From the NCBI GenBank assembly GCA_958496175.1, contig OY292274.1, positions 67,404,630 to 67,468,629 of the forward strand: a stretch of 64,000 nt of DNA, read 5' to 3'. The notes below the pieces were generated by a model that worked only from the letters and a program-made list of their open reading frames with translations, was not told where the DNA came from and made no database searches. The stretch's first letter is position 1. The number at the start of each line of letters is the position of its first letter. The DNA is from Sisyra terminalis (Eukaryota; Arthropoda; Insecta; Neuroptera; Sisyridae). A program made the translations under genes and the position numbers. Shown here one piece after another: positions 46,990 through 58,900 of the stretch.

Positions 46990-49900
46990 CTATTTCCACA
47001 AAAGAGTTATTAGTATGCAATTTTTAATCAGTGCAATTCATAAAAAGCAGTAAAGATAAACCATTTTTACACCCCCAACAGCATGAAAAATTATAATCTT
47101 TTATAAAACCTTCAATTTACAGTATAGTACCACATTATCAAGAATTTCTAAGATTCCAAAGATGTGGTATATTAGAATGTGGAAAGGAATGAAATTAGCT
47201 TTGCTAATTATGTATGTATAGCAATGCAGTGATAATTTACACATATACCAGATTCACGTTTATCAAATCCCCTTCCCTTTCTACACTGTAATAATTCTTC
47301 ATACTATGTATACAATATATAAAATATATTGCAGTCCAATTTATGTAGTATAATTTGACATAATAATATACAAATTTAATATAATAATATATAAATTAAA
47401 AAAACTATTCAAGCCAAAAGTGCTTACTACGTTGCGATTAAGTATTTTAATATGCTACCTGAAAACATGAAATCACTGATCTGTTCCAAAAAGATATTGG
47501 GGAAACAGCTGGGAAACTGGATTTCCAACTCTGGGACGTAATTTTAGAAAAAATAGTTTTAAGCAATATTGTAATATATCTTTTTTAAGTTTGTATTATT
47601 GATTTGAAAAATTTTATTAACTACACTATTTATGTGTAAACTATACAATTTTTTATGTAAATTTTGTAGTTCTTCTGGTTCTATGAACAGGTGTAACGCA
47701 CCTCTATAGAATTTCCACCAGAAGTAAAAAGAATAAATAAATAAATAAAATATAAAATATATAAAAATCATACCAACAACATAAATTTGAACAGAAATTC
47801 AAACAAAAATATTCGTGACGTATTACCCAGATACGTATTTCGATTGCCAAGCAATCATCATCAGTGGTCATCAAGTAGTTTGGATCACTCCGTAACTGCT
47901 CTGTGATGATTCACAAAATAATCACGGATTGACCTCAATTTATATGTCGTGCCTTTCTCTTTTTGCGATGTGGTCATGGAGGGGGGTGGGGGTGTTCCCA
48001 AATTTCTTTACTTTCACCGAATCCTTCGTAAGCAACCCGAAAAGTGCCGAATTTTGAATTGGTCCATTTTCCCAATTTAGTACCTTTCCCTTTCTCGTAA
48101 CAATTTCTATGCTTTCGAGTGCATCCAATCGGTTTGTGCGGTTTTTAGAACATTTTTTACAAGTCTAGCTTCTGCAAATGTATGCCCTGTTTCCAGTGCA
48201 TGTTCTGCCACACATGATTTTTTTTTGGAGTGATCCAAACTACTTGATGACCACTGATGAAGATTGCTTGGCAATCGAAATACGTATCCGGGTAATACGT
48301 CACGAATATTTTTGTTTGAACTTCTGTTCAAATTTATGTTGTTGGTATGATTTTTTTTTATATTATTATATTAAGTTTATACATTATTATATTAAATTTG
48401 TATATTATTATATTAAATTTGAATATTATTATGTTAAATTTTACTACATAAATTGGACTGCAATATATTTTATATATTGTATACACAGTATAACTGTTCA
48501 AAGTCAGCGGAAAAAATCTTATTTTGATTCTTCATACTATTTTAAGGGGGAGAAACCCAATGTTTTTGAGACGCTCACATTGAAAAAGATGAAAATACAG
48601 TCAAACCTGTTTTTTTTTCGTCAGCAATTTGCATCCTTGTTTTCACTACCCTGCACCGTATTCTATCAGGTTGGAGAATTTAAAAGTGTTTCACAAAAAC
48701 AGGTTTGCTTGTATAAAATAAAATTTACAAAGCAAAATCGAAATCCAATCAAAATATCATTGGCACACATATTTTGCATTTTTGCAAAGTGAAAAAATAA
48801 ATAAATAAATAGACAATAAAAAATGCATACAAATCAAACATTGCCAAGATAAAATTTTGACAGGAACGATATTTTAAAAAAAAACCAATTAGGAAATTCA
48901 ATGAGAGATTTTGCTACCCCGTGAATCGTGGATCGTACCTTTTCATCAAATGTACAATGTGCGTGCCAATAATATTCAAGTCGATATATTCAACAAAAAT
49001 TGTAAAGTGTAAATTAAAAAAAAATATTTGTCTCCAAAACAAATCAGAGACTGAAATAATATCGTTTACCTAAAAGTTACAAAGGATATTAGGTAGAGGT
49101 AGAAAGTTCATCCATTCTTGAATACAACTTAAGCAACTACCAACATAACTGAAAACAGGAAGAAATGCATTTGTAAGGATTTGGTAAGGATGGTGGTGTT
49201 TAGGAATCGAGAGACAACCAAAATTTTTGTGTTATATCGAATAAATTTTTCTCTGAATCCATTCGATTCTTCCACGAGGTGAGCAAATCATAATTTTTTC
49301 AACTTCATTTCCCAATAAGTTAATTTAAAATATCGTCTCTATAATAATATTCAGCTTTGCTGAACAAATTTTATAAATCATGGAAGTTCTCAAAACATAT
49401 GACAAATTATCATCCCTTAAATAAGGATAATATGTGAACGATATTGGTTTTGAGCTTCTATACTTTTTCTACTATGTCTTCCATAAAATATATAAGGTAT
49501 TGATATTTTTGGAAGAAGATTGTCACAAATACAAAATTTTCTTTATAATTTTGGTAAATTATTTGTTCGGGAACCTTTTTTCTTGAGTACCTATGTTACT
49601 AACAATGTCCAGTCTAGTTCTATTATTTTATTTTCTATAATACTTATTAAATTACGTAAAGTTTCAATTATAATTCAATTAATCATTAATAGTACGCCAA
49701 AAATTAGAGATTTAGGTCTGGGATAGCCAGTAACATATATATGGATTAAAATGGAAAAATCGCCTTTTCATAATTTATGAATGATCCTTAAGGCATATTA
49801 AGGTTCGCGTATACTTGTATGAATTCAAATCTCTCTTCAAAATGCTACATAAAATTTTCATTAAAAATCCAGCAAAAAAAATTATTAATGTACGCATATA

Positions 49901-52900
49901 TTTAGAGATCAGAGTTCATATAAGTTACGGTCATAATTCGGCCATTCATTAATTCTTGAGGTTAGTTGAAATTCCCATATGCTTTAAAATGTTCTATTAA
50001 ATTGTCCATTAAGTTCACGTCGATTTTCATTAGGTGATATAAGAACTGGTTTACGTTTTTCGTTGAAAACCCTGAGAAATTCCAGCAGGACGAAATTTTT
50101 ATGTTACCTGAAAGATTGAAAAAGTTGTAGTACAAAATGGGCACTAAATTGATTTAATAAATTTATACCAAAATGTAAATGTGTTACGTTTCAATTTTTC
50201 CTTGAAAATCGGCTCAAACTACCCGGGCAACTTAATATATTCTATCTAATGCAGAAACTAGATTTCATGTTCTTGAAGTTACCATAAGCACCCCGTAGTT
50301 GGTAGCATGGTGGTTAAGCTCTTATGGCAGACTTGGTTCCCAAAAATTAATAGTTGGGGCGTCAAATGCAGATGGCGCGGTAAGCGATATTTCAAGTTTT
50401 AAGGGACTTTTAGCTAGGGTAAAGTGTAAAGTTGGTAGAAGTGTTGAAGTTGGCAGTTACGAAATTACGGGGGTGAAAGTTTTTTGGCTAACTTTAAAAT
50501 AAGACTGACGCCGCTAACTAGCAAGTGCCGAATTTGATTATTTGGAATCGCGGTCTTCTTTTCAATATCCATCATGGATAACGTATTTCACATTTAATGG
50601 CAGTGTTGTGTGCATTTTGTCAAAAGATCAACATCAAATACACTTTTCTACTGCCCAAATNNNNNNNNNNNNNNNNNNNNNNNNNNNNNNNNNNNNNNNN
50701 NNNNNNNNNNNNNNNNNNNNNNNNNNNNNNNNNNNNNNNNNNNNNNNNNNNNNNNNNNNNNNNNNNNNNNNNNNNNNNNNNNNNNNNNNNNNNNNNNNNN
50801 NNNNNNNNNNNNNNNNNNNNNNNNNNNNNNNNNNNNNNNNNNNNNNNNNNNNNNNNNNNNGGTTTTGGGTACCGGGCGACGATCCCGTCATTTCGAAATA
50901 AATTGATGGTCCGTCTTCAATTTCCTGTTCATATTAGTAAGCGTTTGACATTAATTAGGTGTTTCATAAATTCGGGTTTTAAATACATATTGAAACAAAA
51001 TGTTTAAAACAAAAAATTGGAAAATTAAAACGAGTTTAACGATCAAAAGTTTCTAATAGGCCACGCGACAAAATTTGTTGAAACTTCTTTGGTATGCATA
51101 CCAACGGGCTAATATGGCTAATATGATTATATTTATGACGTCACTGGTTTATACTCCTTAGAATATTAAAGTTTAATATTTTAAAGCAGAGGTTCCCATT
51201 CTTTTTAAGCCTAAGAGGACAATCTAGGATGAAAACTTAAAAACTTCAAATTGAACATAGAATAAAGAATGAAACATTGCCAGATTGTACTGGTCTAATA
51301 TACACATGAACCGTTTATTTTGAAAGTGAGTTAAGTCCATTTCAAGAAAAATCCCTATAGTGTTATCATTCTTAACCATAGAAACACAAGATACTAAGGA
51401 GGAGGGAATAATTTAAGATTACCAACTCTCCAGCTTTAGTCCGGAGACTCCAGAAAAATAATGTTTTCTCCAGACTCCAGTTTACAAAAATAATCTCCGG
51501 ATTTTTTTACTTTTATGAAAAATTACAGTGTTATTTTTCTGTCGCAACAAAATGTATGTAACTACATTAATAAGTTACCGAGAGAAAATAGAGCGCGTTA
51601 GTGGAGCTAATATACGTTTAAATTATTTATTTATCAATTTAAAATGAATAAATTGATTATTTAATAATCTAATTACTTTGATTTGTTATTTTTTTAGCCA
51701 CCCAGAACAAATTACCTTTTTTTTTTTGTAATTACATCTACATGTTTATTAAAGAATATCTCTGGGCGGAATAGTTTCCAGATTTAAAAAAAAATTGAGT
51801 AAGTAACCCTAGAATAATTGGCGATTTTGTTAACAACTAAAATGAAATCTGTAATTTGTCAAAACTTAGCAGTTAAATAATTAACATACTTTGTTCTAGT
51901 TACAACAAGAAGAATCACCATATAGACCGTCATTGAAATGGACTTACGCCACTTTCAAAATAAACGAGTCATAGTAAGGTGTCCGTTATTTCCCAAATTG
52001 ATTTTTTTACAGCGATCGCCCCCTGAATTTTTAGTTTAAGATGTAAAAAACATTATCCACTTCAATTAAGCTCTTAATTTCTTGATTAAACCCTGCCGGA
52101 ATCATGTTACTTTTACCATTTATATAACATGGCATTATTTGACTTTATCATTTAATTTTTTTTCTCAGAAACAAATGAATGAAAAGATTTAAGATCAAAT
52201 TATTCTGACGTAAAATTTAACGTTCTACAAAAAAGGTCTCTTATAAATTTACGATTAAATCACTCCATTAAAAGTTGTGTCTATGTTGACTACAAGTTCT
52301 AAAAAATTTCTCATAGATGGCGTCAGGTGAAATGGTAAAAAATCGAATTTTAATTGAACTTTTGTCGATAGTCTCATTAATTAGTATGAAATTCACTTCG
52401 TAGATACAAAATATTGATTAAAGTATGAAAATTTATCCTGGATAAATTGAATTTCACGATTATAGCGAATTTGGATCTTATGTCACCGGTTTTAATTGTC
52501 AAAAAATGATTTTTTTTGTAACTTTTAGTTCAAGCCATAAAATTAACACAAATAATCACTGGCGCTCAAATGATAATAATTTTTATCTTCTCTTTCAATG
52601 ATTATATAATTAAAAAAAGTAAAAATGAGCAAAAAGTTGAAAATATTAGGCACAAGTTAAATGTTGAAAAACTTTTAATGAAGTGATTTAACCGAAAATT
52701 CGTAAGAGACCTTTTTTGTAGAGCATTAAATTTTACGTCAGAATAATTTGATCTTAAATCTTTTCATTCATTTGTTTCTGAGAAAAAAAATTAAATGGTA
52801 AAAAGTAAAATAATCCCATGTTATTTAAATGGTAAAAGTAACATGATTCCGGCACGATTTAATCAAGAAATTCAGAGCTTAATTGTACTGGATATTTTTT

Positions 52901-55900
52901 TTGTATCTTAAACTAAAAAATAAATTCGGGAAATAACGGACACCCTAATGTATAGTTGTAAACCACTGCAGCTTACTTTAAGAGTCGTTGAAGTCGTTGA
53001 ATTGTAGGCAAAACTAATCAAATTTCTTTTATATTTTGTAGCAAAAATCATTGTCCAATATATTTGCTTTTCTTCAACGATCTTTCATTTTTTAATGCTC
53101 TATTACCAGAAAAATTTTCTTTATTTTAATATCCTACGAATTGTATTAAAATGAAATTCATTTCTACAGTTAAAAATGGTGTAAACTCCTGATATAATGT
53201 GGTCTTTGGTCAAATTAAGATTTTGTGATGAAGGTTGCTTGGCAATCGAAATACGTATCTGGGCAATACGTCACGAATATTTTTGTTTGTAATACGTCTA
53301 CTTTGAAGTACTTCTGTTCAAGTTTATGTTAATAAATTGGACTGCAATATATTTTATATATTGTATACACAGTGGTCTTTAGAGCAACATTAGATTAAAG
53401 ACTAAGGACCACATTGCATTACTAACTCGAGAAATGAATTTTATTTTAATACAAATCTCGTAAGGATATTAAAGTAAAGAAAAGTTTTCTAGTAATACAG
53501 CATTAAAAATGAAAGACCACTGAAAAAATAGCAAATACATCAATATATTTAGTAATACTAAAGCAGAATTATAGTCAAATTAACTGACAATATTAGATGT
53601 GGAGGAGAAAAAAACCAAAAGTAATTAATTTTCAGTCACGGGAAAGATTCAATCTTAAAAATCCTACTTTAGTGTTCAAAATATACCATCCTACGTAAAA
53701 CATAACAAATTTTATCATCAAATTTAATTCTGGGGATTCCAGAAACAAGTCCCTCTCCCTCCGAAAAAAATTATTTCGGAAAAACGCGTTCAAAGATTTG
53801 ATTTTTATTATCTTGTGAAACCCTTGAACTTTTCAAATAAAATAAGGGGTTCTTCTTTTGGTTATAAGAGAAATAAATGATATCACAGTGACGTCACAGT
53901 TCTTACTTTTAATTCGTCATTATATTACGCTTGCTTCATTAATTTGTTCTAATTATTCTACATCACTGTCATGTGGCCTATTACATTTAAGCAATAAAAA
54001 TGAAATAAAACGCGAATGATAAATCAAATAAATGTTAAATGAAAATAAAAATAAAAGGTAAGCGTTGCAGAAAATTCAACTTTTCAACATCATTGGAAAA
54101 TCAATGGTTTTCCACATATCAAATGCAACAGTAATGTTTATAATTTCTCTCCTCTACAACGCATACGGTATCATTTGATTCAAGAGAACAAAGCAAAATA
54201 GTAAATTCTTAACATTTTCTTTTTCTTTTATTATTGAAATATTTTCTTCAAACTCAATAACGAAATTCATTTCATTTCAATCTGTTCTCTGTTCCTCGTA
54301 ATAAACAATTAAAAGTATATATTTATAAACATATATCTGCCAATTCTTTTGTGCTGATCAAAGAACAAAATTGTTATTTTTACACATAAAAAAAAAGGAT
54401 ATAAAAAGCGTTCCACACATCATAATTTGTTCATAAAATATAATGTGTTGTAAAATTTTGTTTATTAAAAAAAAAATTATATATATATAAAAAACAAAAA
54501 CAAACATAAAAGCTAGAAAAAAGCACAGCCAAGATACAAATGTCTTAAAATTAATATATTTAAAGCTCGAATACAAAAAGCGTGTTTCTAAAACACTAAT
54601 ATTTGTTGTTGTTTATTTGCAGTAAAAAAAAAGCACAGCCAAAACATTACCTTAATGTCATATTAATATAAATAAATAAAATTAATAATAAAAAAGCACA
54701 TAAGCCTAAAAAATAAAAGCTCTAAAATAAAATTAAATAAAAGCAAAAAGCATAGAAATAAGCATTGGGAAATTAAATATAATTAACAACAAAAAAAAAA
54801 TAAAACAAACATAAAAACAAACCAGGCCATTCTGAAAATAAATTACACATTTTTTTCATAAGCTTTTTTTTTTTGAAAATGTGGAAAATATTTAACAGAA
54901 ACAAAAAATTTTTTTTTGGTTAATAAATTTTGCGATAATTTCGTTTATAAGTATAATTTTGTAGCGTTGAAGTCTGAGCAAAAATGCTGCTGCAACATAA
55001 AATAATGAAATTTGTTGGTGTCTTAAAACAAAATTCAATAAATATAGTAATTATAGGTGTGGACGTACAAAAAATTTTCAATTTTCAATGGCACAATCAT
55101 ATCTGAGCCTCCATCTTGCACTCAAATCAATTTCCCAAAAAAAAATAATAAATTAATAAAAATGTTTAAGACCCAAATAACTTCCATTCTTCATCGTCAC
55201 AACTTTTTTCATTTACTTGGCAGATTGGATGCACGACGATTGGTTTAATTTTTTTCTTTAAAATTCAATTTCTTCTGTTCTTCAATTACTACCCTGGATC
55301 AAACCACCTAGAGGCTAACTTTTCCCGGCTAAATATTTAGTAAACTTGTGGGTTTTTTTCAGTAATAAAATATACACATGTATGACAAGCCTTGATTACG
55401 ATGTTGAAATCAAAATTTACCAATTTTGATGCGTTGGCGATTTTCGAATAAATAAATTAAAAAAATGGGCTCAGATATGAATTTTGCAAATTTGATTGTG
55501 GCATTTGTTGGATTTTGGAAATGTTAATTTGCATGTTGGTGTATATATATAAAAAAAATGCATCCACATGCATATGTGTTTTTTTTTAGTAAGTCTAAAG
55601 CCGCGTTCGCACTTGTACGGGTGCATGCCTTAAAACTATTCTTTGGGTTTATGTGGCACACGAATTTGTAAGTGAAAATCTAACAAGTTTACTGTGTATA
55701 CAATATATAGAATATATTGCGGTCCAATTTATGCATATATTATGTATGTATATATCATAAACATAAATTTGAACAGAAGTTCAAACAAAAATATTCGTGA
55801 CGTATTGCCCAGATACGTATTTCGATTCCTAAGCAATCTTCCTCAGTGGTCATCAAGTAGTTTGGATTACTCCGTAACTGCTTTGTGATGAGTCATTAAG

Positions 55901-58900
55901 GTAACTTGAAGACCACTGAGGAAGATTGCTTGGCAATCGAAATACGTATCTGGGCAATACGTCACAAATATTTTTGTTTGAACTTCCCTTCAAATTTATG
56001 TTTATGGTATGATTTTTATATATTATTACATTAAATTATACTACATAAATTGGATACACAGTATAACTGTTCAAAGTCAGCGAAAAAATCTTATCTTGAC
56101 TAACAAGCTTATTTAAAAAGAAAATATTTACATATTTTTTTCAAATAACCGTTCCAGAATCTCTCATGTCTGTAGTTCAGTATCAGGGATTTGCAGTAGA
56201 TCTTAATCGAGATCATGTAAAAGTGAGGATTAACGAGTACTCCAGGGAATTCTTTTGACTTCCGTTATTCAATTACGATAGTTAAAAAATTCTTAAGCAG
56301 GCCATTCACGCTCCGACTTGCAGTCCAACTAGTTGGATCGCCTCCACCAGACTAGACATCCAACTTCCAACAACACCATTTACGGTCCGACTTTAGAACC
56401 AATTTCGAAAGTCGGACCACTAGTTGAACTGCAAGCCGGAGTATAAATGGCCTGCTTTACTTTAAGGGGTTATATACAGTACGAATTTTCAAAAAATCGT
56501 TTTTTTTTTAATTTTATTTTCTTAATGTACATATATTTAAGAATACATACAGAAAATTTCATATCGTTCCGGTGAATATTTTCGAAGTTACACGCAAATT
56601 TGAAAAAAAAAATTTTGTCCTACGTAAAGTGCTTTTCAAACTTTAAACGCGTTTTTTTCAAAATGGTGTTTTCAAAGTCGGTGACCAACATAACGGCTAA
56701 ACCGATTAGTCTCAAATTTTAACACGAGCTTCTTAAATATATTTTTTAGTAATTAATCGAAGATTTTTTCTCACCGATAAATATTTTTTTTTATTAACTA
56801 TTTAAGGCCGAAATTTTGGTCAAAAGTCGATTTTTTTTTTTTGAGAAACCGCCATTTTATCAAAAAATTTTATTTTGCTTATTCCTTCGATTAGTTACTA
56901 GATTTAACATTACTTTAACGAAATTTGTTTGGTTTTTTAAATTCAGATGATCCAGTTCCGAGATATAGTGGTCACCCTAAACGTCTTTTTTGAGAGGAGC
57001 TCCCGGAAATCAGCTGTAACTCCTTTCCAAATAAATATTTTTACTAATACCAGGTCTTAAAATACAGTTAAAAGATACCACAATATGTGAACAAATTTTT
57101 AGGCCAATAAATTTAAAAGTTTTCTCTGAAAAAATTCTGGAAAATTCGCTTTTTTTGGCCTTCTAACTGTATATAACCCCTTAGCTCCCAAAACACTTCC
57201 AAGCAAAAGTGATTTTCGATTATTTCTCAGATATTGAACTACAGGCATAATGTTGAACCATTTGACGACAAATATATAGATCTGATATAGCCAATTACAA
57301 ATATAGTTTTTAAATCTGATCATTAATTTTGTACTTATACAGCACTAAACTATTGGGACTAGTGCTTACATGTGATTGTATATAGATTGAATGCACTTAT
57401 TGCAACCCTATGCAGATTGTGCAATTTATTTGAAAATAAAAAAAAATCTGATCATTAATAATTTTCATATTCATCCACCAATCTCACACTGTTACTCATC
57501 AGATCCCAATATTACGTTACTAAAAACACAATTTTTCCTATAAACTAGGGAACATTTTTTATGCAATTTTGCACGAGTACAACTTGAAGTCAAAAGGTCA
57601 AAGAAAAGTATTAAAGCATTTTTTTTTTGGGTAAAATCAAATTAATTTTTCTACCAGAGATACTCAAACGGTTAAATAAGCAATTTGGTTAATGTCTGCT
57701 TTTGTTGATCCAAAAAAAAAAATTGTAAAAGAAATTCGAGACTTGTCGCAAAGAAAAAAAATAAAAACTTCCCAATTTGTTAGTATAAAGAAAATGTTTT
57801 CGTTGCATTTTTTTTTAAAAAAAAAAATTGTTATATACACGAAAAGCCATAGTAATTTATAGAAATGTGCGCTTTGATAGGATAATTTCCAAAAGAACAC
57901 CAAAAAAACAATCAAATACTAAATGCCACAGTCAAATTGTTATGAGTTTTGTTTCCAAAAGTAATTTCAAATTTTGTTCTTGATGGTTTTCCTCTTTTTA
58001 CCATAGAGCCACCACCATAACGGAGGCGGATATAGTAAAAAAAGGATTTTCGATTGATATTGGATGAGAGCTTACGTTTGTCCATTTGAACAAGAACAAA
58101 AAAATTGACATTTTGCAAATAAAAAATAGTAATTATAGTTAAAGTAGTAATCATAATAATAATAAAAATAATAGTAATAATAATAGTAATAATAATAGTA
58201 ATTAATAAAAACAAAGTTATTAAAGTTCTTATGATTAATATTATTATTAATGTTGTTGTGTTTGTTAAAAAATAGTGATAAAAAATAGTGAAAGGTAGAA
58301 GAAAATTCGTGGGACCCACCGGCTGAGGTTGCCTTCCGCCTCGGCCTCCACGCGGCGCATTCGCTGCCACAGCGGGAGGCGGATAATCGAAATAATAATC
58401 TTCGTAACGATAATAGTCATCGTAATAAGGATCACTGTAGCCGCCTCGATAGTCCCCATACCCGTAATAGTCGTAATCATAATCTATAAAAATACAATAT
58501 AACAAACAGACCGATTTTAGTACAACAACACCGAGAGATTTTCCTTTCGATTTATTTCATTTTCGATTTTCACGCCTGCATCATCCTCAATCCTATCTAT
58601 GCACTGGTATCCCGTCTCTCTCATCGTTAGTACAAGTCATATTTTGTATAAAAAAAATCCCTACACAATTTGCCAATTTGCAAATACAAAAACAGTATAC
58701 TACATGTATATTACATATTAACAGGAATTTTGCAGAAATTGGCCCCATTTCTATTAGTACGTTTCGTCGACTACTTTACAACTTGATACGTTAATTAGTC
58801 TTATCAATTATGATCTGTTATGGGAACCATTATCAATGACATGGAGTATAGATACAAGAAGTCCAAATGGTATAGGTTTTTTCACAGTATTTAACAAACC

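Larger units (their letters stand above)
47307..48530 (-). mobile_element. Penelope-like element fragment between inverted terminal repeats
   Basis: The left end TGTATACAATATATAAAATA (47308) and right end ATATATTGTATACACAG (to 48488, tail to about 48530) are inverted. Each side carries a hammerhead module, and between them is a GIY-YIG endonuclease reading on the minus strand. In the element's orientation the left repeat is the normal downstream pLTR and the right one is an inverted upstream copy, as often seen for Penelope-like insertions. The reverse transcriptase is absent. Confidence 0.8.
55692..56098. mobile_element. Inverted pair of Penelope-like terminal repeats
   Basis: The left copy (minus) runs from TGTATACAATATATAGAATA to the hammerhead at 55806-55852. 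After a spacer of about 55 bp (TCATCAAGTAGTTTGGATTA...) the right copy (plus) runs from the hammerhead at 55910 to GGATACACAGTATAACTGTT and its tail. Confidence 0.75.

Noticed and set aside
46717..47053. Plus-strand open frames opposite the last Syncrip exon
   Set aside because: They arise from the GC-rich Syncrip exon on the other strand.
48178..48792. 204-residue plus-strand open frame
   Set aside because: It is antisense to the GIY-YIG remnant and then runs through terminal-repeat and AT-rich sequence.
57912..58505. 197-residue minus-strand open frame as a single exon
   Set aside because: Only 58320-58483 resembles Syncrip and has splice sites; the following residues translate an ATT microsatellite.
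58735..58790. A further hammerhead on the minus strand (GACGAAACGTAC)
   Set aside because: The GAAACGTAC part is present but no CTGANGA core precedes it and stem II does not pair convincingly.
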